DNA of 64,000 bases from Streptomyces sp. DG1A-41 (GTDB taxonomy: Bacteria; Actinomycetota; Actinomycetes; Streptomycetales; Streptomycetaceae): contig NZ_CP146350.1 in NCBI RefSeq assembly GCF_037055355.1, positions 5,603,001 through 5,667,000 of the forward strand, given 5' to 3'. Below, piece by piece: positions 37,115 to 47,181 of this stretch. A model generated the notes under the pieces. That model ran no database searches. It had not been told where the DNA came from and saw only the letters and a list, made by a program, of their open reading frames with translations. The stretch's first letter is position 1; each line of letters starts with the position of its first letter. The position numbers and the translations under genes are program-made.

Positions 37115-38821
37115 GTGAGGACAGCGATACTCGGGCCGGCGCAGCGCGCCGAGTCACTCGCATCTATGGCCGAGCGCGAACTGGACGTGCTGGTGGTGGG
37201 CGCAGGCGTGGTCGGTGCGGGCACCGCCTTCGACGCGGCGACCCGGGGCCTGTCCACGGGACTGATCGAGGCGCGTGACTGGGCGTCCGGCACCTCCAGT
37301 CGGTCCAGCAAGCTGATCCACGGCGGCCTGCGCTACCTGGAGATGCTCGACTTCGCGCTCGTACGGGAGGCCCTGAAGGAGCGCGGCCTGCTGCTGGAGC
37401 GGCTCGCACCGCATCTGGTGAAGCCCGTGCCGTTCCTGTACCCCTTGCAGCACAAGGGCTGGGAGCGCCTGTACGCCGGGTCGGGCGTCGCGATGTACGA
37501 CGCCATGTCCATGGCCCGAGGTCATGGCCGGGGCCTGCCGATGCACCGCCATCTGACCCGCTCTCACGCCCTGCGCGTCGCGCCCTGCTTGAAGAAGGAC
37601 GCGCTGGTCGGGGCGCTCCAGTACTACGACGCCCAGATGGACGACGCCCGCTACGTGGCGACCCTGGTGCGTACGGCGGTGGCGTACGGCGCGAAGGCCG
37701 CCAACCGCGCACGCGTGACGGGCTTCCTGCGCGAGGGCGAGCGGGTCGTCGGAGCGAAGGTGCAGGACGTCGAGGCGGGCGGGGAGTACGAGATCCGCGC
37801 CAAACAGGTCGTCAACGCGACCGGCGTGTGGACGGACGACACACAGGCGATGGTCGGGGAGCGCGGTCAGTTCCACGTACGGGCGTCCAAGGGCATCCAC
37901 CTGGTCGTACCGCGCGACCGGATCCACTCCACGACCGGCCTGATCCTGCGCACGGAGAAGTCCGTGCTGTTCGTCATCCCCTGGGGCCGGCACTGGATCG
38001 TCGGGACGACGGACACCGACTGGGACCTGGACAAGGCCCATCCGGCCGCGTCCAGCGCGGACATCGACTACCTGCTGGAGCACGTGAACTCGGTGCTCGC
38101 GGTGCCGCTCACCAGGGACGACGTCCAGGGCGTGTACGCGGGCCTGCGGCCGCTGCTCGCGGGCGAGTCGGACGCCACCAGCAAGCTGTCGCGCGAGCAC
38201 ACCGTGGCGCATCCGGTGCCCGGGCTCGTCGTCGTGGCGGGCGGCAAGTACACCACCTACCGGGTCATGGCCAAGGACGCGGTGGACGCGGCGGTGCACG
38301 GGCTCGACATGCGCGTCGCCGAGTGCGTCACCGAGGACGTGCCGCTGCTGGGCGCCGAGGGCTACCGGGCGCTGTGGAACGCGCGGGCGCGGATCGCGGT
38401 CCGGACCGGACTCCATGTGGTGCGGGTGGAACACCTGCTGAACCGGTACGGCACGCTGGCCGAGGAGATCCTCGCCCTCATCGCCGAGAACCCGTCGCTG
38501 GGCGAGCCCTTGCCGGCGGCCGACGACTATCTGCGCGCCGAGATCGTGTACGCGGCCTCGCACGAGGGGGCGCGGCACCTGGACGACGTGCTGACCCGGC
38601 GGACGCGCATCTCCATCGAGACCTTCGACCGGGGCACGCGCAGCGCACGCGAAGCCGCCGAGCTGATGGCGCCGGTCCTCGGCTGGGACAAGGACCAGAT
38701 CGAGCGCGAGGTCCAGCACTACGAGAAGCGGGTGGAGGCGGAGCGGGAGTCGCAGCGGCAGCCGGACGACCTGACGGCGGACGCGGCGCGGCTGGGCGCG
38801 CCGGACATCGTGCCGCTGTAG
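37115..38821 (+). CDS. glpD: Glycerol-3-phosphate dehydrogenase (FAD, aerobic)
   Basis: 568 residues from a GTG with GGAGGCAGCG upstream. The FAD motif VVGAGVVGAGTAFDAATRG (27-45) is followed by SSRSSKLIHGGLRYLE, the classical GlpD signature, and VAGGKYTTYRVMAKDAVD. The C-terminal helical domain (about 400-540) is of normal length. It oxidises sn-glycerol-3-phosphate to DHAP and feeds the quinone pool at the membrane. No glpF or glpK is adjacent in the window. Confidence 0.95.
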   Translation: MRTAILGPAQRAESLASMAERELDVLVVGAGVVGAGTAFDAATRGLSTGLIEARDWASGTSSRSSKLIHGGLRYLEMLDFALVREALKERGLLLERLAPHLVKPVPFLYPLQHKGWERLYAGSGVAMYDAMSMARGHGRGLPMHRHLTRSHALRVAPCLKKDALVGALQYYDAQMDDARYVATLVRTAVAYGAKAANRARVTGFLREGERVVGAKVQDVEAGGEYEIRAKQVVNATGVWTDDTQAMVGERGQFHVRASKGIHLVVPRDRIHSTTGLILRTEKSVLFVIPWGRHWIVGTTDTDWDLDKAHPAASSADIDYLLEHVNSVLAVPLTRDDVQGVYAGLRPLLAGESDATSKLSREHTVAHPVPGLVVVAGGKYTTYRVMAKDAVDAAVHGLDMRVAECVTEDVPLLGAEGYRALWNARARIAVRTGLHVVRVEHLLNRYGTLAEEILALIAENPSLGEPLPAADDYLRAEIVYAASHEGARHLDDVLTRRTRISIETFDRGTRSAREAAELMAPVLGWDKDQIEREVQHYEKRVEAERESQRQPDDLTADAARLGAPDIVPL

Positions 38822-38923
38822 GCGCGCTGTTTCAGGGGCGCGCGGACGGGGTTCGTGCGATCACCCCGGACATCACCCGAACGAGTGTCGGGAACCGGCA
38901 TCTTCGTTCGGGACCCGGTCGTT

Positions 38924-39965
38924 CTATGAGGTGCGGGGGCAGAACTCGGCCGCGAGCACCGCGGGTTCGAGACCGGGATCTGCGACCGCGTCCGTGTTCA
39001 CACGGAAGGTGAGGACACGCCGGCCGTCGACGGTGGCTGCGGTGCGCACGTAGCTGCCGGATATGTGCCCGTTGTGCCCCCACACCGTGATGCCGCACGG
39101 CAGTTTCTCGGGGAACAGGCCCATGCCGTACGCGCCGTGTGCGGCACGGGTGTCGAGCATCTCGCGCAGCCGGCGCGGGCAGCAGTCGCCCGCCGAGCAG
39201 GGCCGAGTAGAAGCGGTCCAGATCGGCGAGCGTGGTCACCAACTCGCCCGCGGCGCTGGCCACCCGCGGGTCGAGATCGGTGACGTCGGTTCCGTCGGCG
39301 GCGTAGGCGCGGCCGTGCGGAGAGGGCAGCGAGGAGCGGGAGCCGGGGAAGGAGGTGCCCGTCAGACCCAGGGGAGTGATGATGCGGCGCTCGGCCTCGG
39401 TGGCGTACGAGTGACCGGTGACCTGCTCGACGACCAGGCCGAGCAGGACGTAGTTGGTGTTCGAGTAGGAGAAGCGGCCGCGTTCGGCCGGGGGGTGGGT
39501 GAGTGCGATGCGTACGGCCTGACGGGGTGTGACGGGTGTGGTTCCGCCGGTGTCCTTGGTGTAGTCGTACAGGCCGCTGGTGTGGGTGAGCAGGGAACGC
39601 AGGGTCAGCGCGCGGCCGTCGTTGCCCGCTCCCCGCACCAGGCCCGGCAGGTGCTGCTCCACGGTGTCGGACAGTGACAGCCGGTGCTCGGCGGCCAGTT
39701 GCAGCACGACCGTCGCGATGAACGTCTTCGTGACGCTGCCGGCGCGGAAGTGGTCCGACCGGGCGATTCCCTGTCCGGCGTGGGCATAGCGGGTGGTGGT
39801 TCCCTCCAGGGCGAGCAGGGCCGCGGCGGGTGCTCTGCCCTGGGTCACCAGCAGCGGGAGCACCGCGTTCGTGGGCGGGACGGAGAGAGCCGACGAGTCG
39901 GCCGGAGGCAGGCCGAGGAGGGCGACGGACACAGGCAGGGCCAGCAATGTCCGAAAGGGCGGCAC
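38924..39965 (-). pseudogene. Secreted serine hydrolase (beta-lactamase/DD-peptidase family), frameshifted
   Basis: Starts at the GTG at 39965 behind GGAGGAG (MPPFRTLLALPVSVALLGLP, a signal peptide). The SxxK nucleophile motif is Ser77-Lys80 (GSVTKTF), YxN is YSNTNY, and HTSGLYDY precedes it. The C-terminal part with the third motif (VWGHNGHISGSY) is in another frame after about 39170-39176. Removing one base in CCCGCGCCGG joins them into about 346 residues. Probably a DD-carboxypeptidase or esterase of the class C/AmpH-like group. Confidence 0.8.
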
Positions 39966-40148
39966 ACGGGCTCCTCCCTCGTCGGGGCGTCAGGGGCCCA
40001 TCATGCAAGGCGGCGCGCGGTGTGCCGCACCCGGGTTCCGGGCGGGCCTGCCCGCGGGGGCGTTCCGCCAGGGGGCCCCTGGGCGCTGGGCACTTGTCGG
40101 GTGAGAGACAATGGAGGCTCTGTCAGGGCGGGTTGTATGAGGGGACGC

Positions 40149-42191
40149 ATGTCGGAGGCGGAGCGGGCGGGCACATCTCGTCAGGACACTCGTCAGGGCA
40201 ACAGGGAGCGTCTCCTCGCGGGGCGTTACCGGCTGGGCAAGGTGCTCGGCCGCGGCGGCATGGGCACGGTGTGGCGGGCCCAGGACGAGACCCTGGGACG
40301 GACGGTCGCCGTCAAGGAGCTGCGGTTTCCGTCGAACATCGACGAGGAGGAGAAGCGGCGGCTGATCACGCGGACGCTGCGCGAGGCCAAGGCGATCGCG
40401 CGGATCCGCAACAACAGCGCCGTGACGGTCTTCGACGTGGTTCAGGAGGACGACCGGCCCTGGATCGTGATGGAGCTCGTCGAGGGCAAGTCGCTCGCCG
40501 AGGTCATACGGGAGGACGGCCTGCTCGAGCCGAAGCGGGCAGCCGAGGTCGGGCTCGCCGTCCTGGACGTGCTGCGGTCCGCGCACCGCGAAGGCATCCT
40601 GCACCGCGATGTGAAGCCGTCGAACGTGCTGATCGCCGAGGACGGCCGGGTCGTGCTCACGGACTTCGGGATCGCCCAGGTCGAGGGCGACCCGTCCATC
40701 ACCTCGACCGGCATGCTCGTCGGCGCGCCCTCCTACATCTCCCCGGAGCGGGCGCGCGGCCACAAGCCGGGCCCGGCCGCCGACCTGTGGTCGCTCGGCG
40801 GGCTGCTGTACGCGGCGGTGGAGGGCGCGCCGCCCTACGACAAGGGGTCGGCCATAGCGACCCTCACGGCGGTGATGACCGAGCCGTTGGAGGAGCCGAA
40901 GAACGCCGGCCCGCTGAAGGACGTCATCCACGGGCTGCTCACCAAGGACCCCGCCAAGCGGCTCGACGACGCGGGCGCCAGGGCGATGCTGAACTCGGTC
41001 ATCCACGCACCCGAGCCGGCCGCCGAACCGGAGCCGGTGGACGCGACGAAGGTCGTGCCGCTGCCGGCCCAGCCGGACAAGACCTCGGGCAAGGGGAGTT
41101 CGGCGGGTTCCGGGAGCAAGCGGGGCGAGGAAGCCGGGGAGCGGTTGCGCGGGGCGCTGCGTTCCGTGCGCAAGGCCACCGCGGGAACGGCCGGGGCGTC
41201 GGCCGCGTCCCGGACCGAGTCCGAGGCGGGTACGGCCGCTTCCGGACCGCAGGGCGCGAAGGCCGGGGCCGGGGACACGGGTGCGTCCGCGTCGAAGCCG
41301 GGTCCGGCGTCGTCCGCGGGGGCGGCCGCCGGAGCCGGTGAGCGGGGTGCGCAGGGGGCGCGGGCGGCTTCCGGAGGCCGGAGTTCGGGGTGGCCCGTCA
41401 TGCCGCCGCCGGACCTGCCGCCGCGGCCGCGCCCCGCGCCGCCCAGGGCGCCGCTCACCGATGTGGTGCCGCGGCGGGCCCTGATGATCATCGCGGTGGT
41501 CGTGGCGCTCGCCGTGATCGGCACCGTGCTCGCCCTCGCGCTCAGCGGAGACGACAAGGGCCCGAAGGGGGCCGCCGCCGGCTCGAGCGGCGACAAGACC
41601 GTCGCCACCGCGTCGAGCAGCGCCGATACCAAGGGCGACGAGACCGACGGCACGCGCACCGACAGCGCGACGACGCAGCCCGCACCGTCGAAGCCCACCT
41701 CGAACAGCACGGCCGGCGACCAAGCGGGCGGGTCTGCCGGTGGCGGCGGCAAGGGCACCGCCGCGCAGTCGACGCACCAGGGCAGCCAGGGCTACTCGAT
41801 CGGACTGCCGAAGGGGTGGACGTACCGGTCCACGGGTGCCGCGGGCGACCGGTTCACCGGGCCCGACGGGCAGAAGCTGCTCATCGCCTGGACGTCCACG
41901 CCCAAGGGCGACCCGGTGGCGGACTGGAAGAGCCAGGAGCGCTACATGCAGCGCGCGCAGTACAGGAAGATCCGAATAGAGCAGGTGGACTACCGCGGCT
42001 GGAACACGGCCGACTGGGAGTTCACCTACGTGGAGGGCGGCACCAAGTACCGGACGATCGACCGCGGTTTCGTCGTCGACGACCGACAGGGCTACGCGCT
42101 GATGTACACGGCGAAAGCGGCCGACTGGGACGGTGAGCTGCGCAAGGAGACCTGGCGGACGCTGACGAAGACCTTCGAACCCAAGTCCTGA
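40149..42191 (+). CDS. Receptor Ser/Thr protein kinase (kinase 1 of cluster)
   Basis: About 680 residues from the ATG at 40149 (AGGGGA upstream; an ATG at 40137 is possible). Hanks-type kinase: GRGGMGTVW loop, Lys56 in VAVKEL, catalytic Asp154 in HRDVKPSN, LTDFGIAQ, SPERA. A long Ala/Gly/Ser/Pro-rich juxtamembrane region leads to one membrane helix (about 443-466). The extracellular about 135-residue domain (GYSIGLPKGWTYRSTG...YRGWNTADWEFTYVEGG) is shared with kinases 2 and 3. No PASTA repeats. First of six kinase-fold genes in a row. Confidence 0.92.
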   Translation: MSEAERAGTSRQDTRQGNRERLLAGRYRLGKVLGRGGMGTVWRAQDETLGRTVAVKELRFPSNIDEEEKRRLITRTLREAKAIARIRNNSAVTVFDVVQEDDRPWIVMELVEGKSLAEVIREDGLLEPKRAAEVGLAVLDVLRSAHREGILHRDVKPSNVLIAEDGRVVLTDFGIAQVEGDPSITSTGMLVGAPSYISPERARGHKPGPAADLWSLGGLLYAAVEGAPPYDKGSAIATLTAVMTEPLEEPKNAGPLKDVIHGLLTKDPAKRLDDAGARAMLNSVIHAPEPAAEPEPVDATKVVPLPAQPDKTSGKGSSAGSGSKRGEEAGERLRGALRSVRKATAGTAGASAASRTESEAGTAASGPQGAKAGAGDTGASASKPGPASSAGAAAGAGERGAQGARAASGGRSSGWPVMPPPDLPPRPRPAPPRAPLTDVVPRRALMIIAVVVALAVIGTVLALALSGDDKGPKGAAAGSSGDKTVATASSSADTKGDETDGTRTDSATTQPAPSKPTSNSTAGDQAGGSAGGGGKGTAAQSTHQGSQGYSIGLPKGWTYRSTGAAGDRFTGPDGQKLLIAWTSTPKGDPVADWKSQERYMQRAQYRKIRIEQVDYRGWNTADWEFTYVEGGTKYRTIDRGFVVDDRQGYALMYTAKAADWDGELRKETWRTLTKTFEPKS

Positions 42192-42231
42192 GCATGAGCG
42201 GCCCCGGGTTTGGGGAGTGAGATCTGGCATC

Positions 42232-42244
42232 CCCACAATGTGGG
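42232..42244. promoter_or_regulatory. Palindrome upstream of pseudokinase gene
   Basis: CCCACA-A-TGTGGG is a perfect 13-bp inverted repeat in the 150-bp gap between kinases 1 and 2. It could be an operator or part of a promoter. No regulator is assigned. Confidence 0.3.
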
Positions 42245-42344
42245 TTGTCTGCGGCACGTATCGTAAATGTTTGCGGACCGTGCGCAGCCGGAACGGACCG
42301 TGGGGCGAACGGATGTGACCGACCAGGCTGCCGGGGGAGGCAAC

Positions 42345-44834
42345 GTGGACGACTATGCGGGACGGGTGCTCGCCGACCGCTACCGCCTGCCGCTGCCGCC
42401 GTCCGACGAGTACGAACTCACCGAGTCCCGGGCCTTCGACACCTACAGCGGACAGGAAGTCCTGGTCAGGCAGGTGCCGTTGCCGGAGGTGGTCGAGGCG
42501 GAGGTCCTCGACGCGGAGGGGCTGCCCGACGGCTTCACGGCACGTGACGGTGGCGCGCGCAGGCCCGGCGCCCGTCCGGGCACCCGGCGGCCCACGGATC
42601 CGGTGGTACGGCGCGCCGTCGAGGCCGCGCAGGCCGCGGCGGCGATTCCCGACCATCCCCGACTCGACCAGGTCTTCGACGTGTTCGCCGAGGGCGGCTC
42701 GCTGTGGATCGTCAGCGAACTGGTGGCGGCGCGTCCGCTGGCGGCGCTGCTCGCCGAGAAGCCGCTGACGCCGTACCGGGCGGCCGAGGTGGCCTCCGAC
42801 GTCCTCATGGCGCTACGGGTGCTGCATGCCCATGGCTGGGTGCACCGGAACATCACCGCGCGGACGGTCCTCGTCTGCGACGACGGACGGGTGATGCTGA
42901 CCGGGCTGGCGGTGGGCGCGGCGGAGGAGGCGCTGTGCGGGTACGACCCCGTTCCGGCCCCGGTTTTGGACGAGCCCGGCCAGGAGGCCGGCGGTTCCGG
43001 GCTGGTCGATGGCGCCGGCGGCCCGGGAGGCATCGGCGGCGCGGCCGATCCCGAGGCCTCGCGGCGTGCCGCCATAGAGGCTCGGGAGGCCCGGGGGCTG
43101 CCGACGGCCGGAGCCGGTCCGGGGAGCGGGGGCTCGGCCGTACCGGCCCACCGGAGCGTGGAGGACAGCGAGGACCCGAGGGCCGCGCGAGCCGGGGCGA
43201 TCGCGGCCTACCGGGCGGGTGCCCGGGCCGCCGCCCGGGTCCAGGAAACGCAGAACGGCCGGGCGGCACTGCCGGGCGCCCGGTCCGCCCCGGACCGCGG
43301 GCCCGGGCCGCACGGCGACGGCTCGGCGCAGTCGCCGTACGTCCCCGGGCAGAGCACAGGGGCCGGTGCGGCCCCGCCGGGGCAGATAGCCGACCCCTAC
43401 GGCGTGGGCGGCGCCCCCCGCACGACCGCCTGGCACGGTGCCACGCCCCGCGGCGGAACGGGCAGCGCGTCCTCGCCGCAGGGACACGAGCAGACGGCTC
43501 TCCCCCCGGCCTCGGACCCCGCTGCCCCCAGCGAGCCCACCCGGTGGGACGACCTGGTCGCCCACACCCCCGCACCCCGGCGCGGTCCGGCCACGGCCCT
43601 GGCCGCCGAGCGGGCGCGGCAGGCGCGGATGGCCGTGGTGGGGCCCGTGACGGAGCGCTGGGCGCCGGAGCAGGCCGGACCCGTTCACGAGAACTGGCAG
43701 TTGGCCGCGCCGATCGGCCCCGCCACCGACCTGTGGGCGCTCGGCGCGCTGCTCTTCAGGGCCGTGCAGGGGCATGCGCCCTACCCGGAGGAGTCGACGG
43801 CCGAGCTGGTGCAGATGGTGTGCGCGGAACCGCCCGCCTACGCCGAGGAGTGCGGGCCGCTCCGGCCGGTGGTCGAGTCGCTGCTGCGTCAGGACCCGAC
43901 CGAGCGCCTCGACTTCGAGGAACTGCGCGGCTGGCTGCGCTCGCTCGTGCGCTCGGCGCCCGAGCCGGAGGCCGGTGTGCACGTCGTCGCGGCGCCGCCC
44001 GCCGACGCGAGCCGGCTGCCCGTCGTACGCCGCCGGGGCGAGCTCGTGCGCAGGCGGCGGGCCGGGCTGCCCGCGCACCACGGGCGCCACAAGCGGGCCA
44101 GGAAGGAGTCGCGGTCGCCGCACCGCCTCGGCCGCACCCTGCTCGTGCTCGTGCTGCTCGCGATGGCCGCCGCGATCGCCTACGCCATGCTCTTCATGCC
44201 CAAGTCGCAGACCGACGGCGCGCGGGGCACGGACCGCACCGGTGCCGCCGGTGAGGTCAGCCGGGCGCCCGAGCCCGACGCCAGCGGCGAGCCCCGGCCC
44301 GACCAGGCGTCGCCCGAGCCGGAGAAGAGCCCCTCGACGTCGGCCGGTTCCACGCAGACGCAGACCACCGGCCCCGAGGTCGCCGACGGCTTCACCCTGC
44401 GCAAGGACTCGGCGGGCTTCCAGGTCGCCGTCGCCAAGGGCTGGGACCGCACCCCGGGGAACGGCAGCGGCCAGGTCGTCTACGCGAAGGGCGACTTCGA
44501 GCTCATCGTCGTACCGGGCCGGGACAGCGCGTCGGAGTACGGCAGCGATCCGATGGCCTACCAGCGGGAGGAGGAGCGCGAATTGCAGCCGTACCGCGAC
44601 TCCAGCTGGGCCACCTCCACGGGGCTGAAGACGATCGAGGTCGGCGGGCGGACCATGGCCGAGGGGCAGTTCACCTGGACCGGCGACGACGGGGGCGAGC
44701 TGTATGTGCGCAACCTCGCGATGCTGGTCGACGGGCGGTACCACGTGGTCCAGGTACGCGGCCCGGAGTCCGAACGGGACGAGGTGACGCGGCTGTACGA
44801 GCAGGCGGCGGCGACCTACAAGGCGACGAAGTGA
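42345..44834 (+). CDS. Transmembrane pseudokinase with giant activation-segment insert (kinase 2)
   Basis: About 829 residues from the GTG at 42345 (GGGGGAGG 4 nt upstream); longer starts at 42315 or 42267 cannot be excluded. The kinase fold is recognisable (LWIVSELVAARPLAALLAEK, DLWALGALLFRAVQG), but catalysis is lost. There is no Gly-rich loop, HRD has become HRN (Asn169), and DFG has become TGL (Thr186). Between there and WAPEQ (near 442) lie about 250 Gly/Ala/Pro-rich residues where the paralogues have about 25. A membrane helix (about 598-618) and an extracellular domain (GFQVAVAKGWDRTPGN...) like those of kinases 1 and 3 follow. Probably a scaffold or allosteric partner. Confidence 0.88.
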   Translation: MDDYAGRVLADRYRLPLPPSDEYELTESRAFDTYSGQEVLVRQVPLPEVVEAEVLDAEGLPDGFTARDGGARRPGARPGTRRPTDPVVRRAVEAAQAAAAIPDHPRLDQVFDVFAEGGSLWIVSELVAARPLAALLAEKPLTPYRAAEVASDVLMALRVLHAHGWVHRNITARTVLVCDDGRVMLTGLAVGAAEEALCGYDPVPAPVLDEPGQEAGGSGLVDGAGGPGGIGGAADPEASRRAAIEAREARGLPTAGAGPGSGGSAVPAHRSVEDSEDPRAARAGAIAAYRAGARAAARVQETQNGRAALPGARSAPDRGPGPHGDGSAQSPYVPGQSTGAGAAPPGQIADPYGVGGAPRTTAWHGATPRGGTGSASSPQGHEQTALPPASDPAAPSEPTRWDDLVAHTPAPRRGPATALAAERARQARMAVVGPVTERWAPEQAGPVHENWQLAAPIGPATDLWALGALLFRAVQGHAPYPEESTAELVQMVCAEPPAYAEECGPLRPVVESLLRQDPTERLDFEELRGWLRSLVRSAPEPEAGVHVVAAPPADASRLPVVRRRGELVRRRRAGLPAHHGRHKRARKESRSPHRLGRTLLVLVLLAMAAAIAYAMLFMPKSQTDGARGTDRTGAAGEVSRAPEPDASGEPRPDQASPEPEKSPSTSAGSTQTQTTGPEVADGFTLRKDSAGFQVAVAKGWDRTPGNGSGQVVYAKGDFELIVVPGRDSASEYGSDPMAYQREEERELQPYRDSSWATSTGLKTIEVGGRTMAEGQFTWTGDDGGELYVRNLAMLVDGRYHVVQVRGPESERDEVTRLYEQAAATYKATK

Positions 44835-45040
44835 GGTCCGTGCCTGCTGCGCCCGAAACGTCCTGAAACACACCCTGAGCAACGCCCTGAACCGTTCGCC
44901 GTACGCCGGACTTCACCCCACGGTCCCCTCCTGTCCCGGATGGCGACAACCGTCACAGTGCGGTCACCGTGGTACCCCGCTTGTTCCCTGGGGAAGGGCG
45001 GGTCCTTACGCTGACCCTGTCAAGACCATTGCGGGGCAAC

Positions 45041-46650
45041 GTGAATCAGATGCAGGGCCTGCTCGTCGCGGGCCGCTACCGGCTTGCCGACTCCATCGGC
45101 AGTGGCGGCATGGGCCGGGTATGGCGCGCACATGACGAAGTGCTGCACCGGTCCGTCGCCATCAAGGAGCTGACGGCTGCCCTCTACGTCTCCGAGAGCG
45201 AGCAGGCCATCCTGCTGGCGCGCACCCGGGCCGAGGCCAGGGCCGCCGCGCGGATCAACCACTCCGCGGTCGTCACGGTGCACGACGTGCTGGAGCACGA
45301 CGGCCGCCCGTGGATCGTGATGGAGCTGGTCGAGGGCCGCTCCCTGGCCGACGCGGTCAAGGAGGAAGGGCGCGTCGAGCCGCGCGAGGCGGCGCGCATC
45401 GGCATGTGGGTGCTGCGGGCCCTGCGCGCCGCGCACACCGCCGGCGTCCTGCACCGCGACGTCAAGCCGGGCAATGTCCTCCTCGCCCGGGACGGACGTG
45501 TGCTGCTCACCGACTTCGGCATCGCACAGATCGAGGGCGACACCACCATCACCCGGACCGGAGAGGTCGTCGGCTCGGTCGACTATCTGGCGCCCGAGCG
45601 CGTACGCGGCCACGACCCCGGCGCGTCCTCCGACCTGTGGGCGCTCGGCGCGACGCTCTACACGGCGGTGGAGGGCCGGTCGCCGTTCCGCCGCACCACA
45701 CCGCTGACCACCATGCAGGCCGTGGTCGAGGAGGAAGCCGCCGAGCCTCAGCACGCGGGTCCGCTCACGCCCGTCATCACCGCCCTGCTGCGCAAGGACC
45801 CGGCCACCCGGCCCGACGCGTCCGAAGCCGAGCAGATGCTCGCCGAGGCGGCGGAGGGACGGCGCCCGAGCGCGGCACACGTGTACGTGCCGACGCGGCA
45901 CGGGTCGTACGGACATCAGGGGCCCCACGAGCAGCCGCGGACCGGTGTCACCAGGCCGCACCAGACCACCGTCACCCAGGTCGGCCCGTCCGCCGCGCCC
46001 CCGAAAGGGGGGCGCCGTCTGCGAACGGCCGCCCTCGTCGTCGCCCTTGCCGCGGTCATCGGTGCGGGAGCCGCGGTCGTGCTGCAGCAATTCGGCACGG
46101 CCGGCCCGGCAACTCCGCCTCTGCGTCGACTCCGAGCGCCAGTGCCACGCCGAGTGACGAGGGCGGTCAGGGGGTGGTTCCAGCCGGTTGGGTGCGGCGC
46201 CACGACCCGGTGGGCTTCAGCATCCCCCTGCCCAAGGGGTGGAAGCGGTCCGTCTCCATCGACCAGGACGGCCTCCAGCAGGTCGACTACTCGCCCGACA
46301 AGGGCAAGCACCTCGTGCGGGTCGCCGTCGACACCGCACCGGACTTCAGCACCTCTTACGAGCACATGAGCAACCTGGAACAGCGGGTCTCACGGCTGCA
46401 GGACTACAAGCGTCTGCGCCTCAAGGAGGAGCTTTTCCGCGATCAGCCGGGCGCCCGCTGGGAGTACACGTGGAACGCGCTGGCCAAGGACGCGCCGCAC
46501 TACTTCCCGGGGCCCTACCGTGCGATCGACGTCGGGTACATGGACGGTGACGGCACCGAGTACTCCATCTACGCGGCCTCACCGACCGACGACTGGGCCA
46601 CCACCAGGAAGCAGTTCGACTGGATCCTGCGGGGCTTCCAGGAGGGTTGA
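45041..46650 (+). pseudogene. Receptor Ser/Thr protein kinase, frameshifted (kinase 3)
   Basis: From the GTG at 45041 (VNQMQGLLVAGRYRLADSIG). An intact kinase domain: GSGGMGRVW, VAIKEL, HRDVKPGNVLL (Asp140), LTDFGIAQ, APERV. A membrane helix spans about 326-350. The extracellular domain (VGFSIPLPKGWKRSVSID...WEYTWNALAKD) is in another frame. One C lost from the run at 46107-46109 explains it, and correction gives about 536 residues. Without correction the kinase would be membrane-anchored but lack its sensor domain. The sensor resembles that of kinases 1 and 2. Confidence 0.87.
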
Positions 46651-46767
46651 TCGAGAACGTCGTGACCTACGGACGACGACCTCACGGAAGGCGGCCGCGT
46701 ATCGGCCCAACCGGACATGGCGTGGGCCGATACGTCGTCGCGATGACATTGGTTGTCGCGCCGAGGC

Positions 46768-47181
46768 TCAGGCCCAGTCCGTGCAAGAACGGACGATCTT
46801 GGTTCCTTCCCTGACCGCCACCTGCGCGCCGATGGAGTCGAGATCATCGCCGGAGGGGTTTGCGTATGTGGTGAAGGAGGTAGTCGATCCGTTTCCGTCG
46901 TATTCGGTACGCCAGGGCCAGTCCGTCACCCATCCGGTGTAGTGGTCAATGGATCTGAATCTGATGGCCACATGGTGACCGTCGGCAGCGGTGTCCTTGA
47001 CCCAACCGCTGATGTCCACGTAGTCGGATGTCCAGTTGGTGAACGTCATGCTCCCCGAGGCGCCGGTCACCGAGCACGCGGCTCCGCCACTCGCCGCGTT
47101 GGCATTGGTCACTGTGGTCGTGGCGAATATCGCCACCGCTGCGACGCTCGTGACTGAAAAGCGCTTCCATGTGTTTCCCAT
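46768..47181 (-). CDS. Small secreted protein of unknown function
   Basis: About 137 residues from the ATG at 47181 (MGNTWKRFSVTSVAAVAIFA), a good signal peptide ending TNANA. The mature part (about 107 residues) has two Cys (ACSVTG, RSCTDWA) and a beta-rich, aromatic sequence (FTNWTSDYVDISGWVKD, IRFRSIDHYTGWVTDW). No ribosome-binding site is close; an upstream in-frame ATG at 47220 is possible. The gene and its flank are distinctly less GC-rich than the neighbours and lie, in reverse orientation, inside the kinase array, suggesting horizontal arrival. Confidence 0.7.
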   Translation of the reverse strand: MGNTWKRFSVTSVAAVAIFATTTVTNANAASGGAACSVTGASGSMTFTNWTSDYVDISGWVKDTAADGHHVAIRFRSIDHYTGWVTDWPWRTEYDGNGSTTSFTTYANPSGDDLDSIGAQVAVREGTKIVRSCTDWA

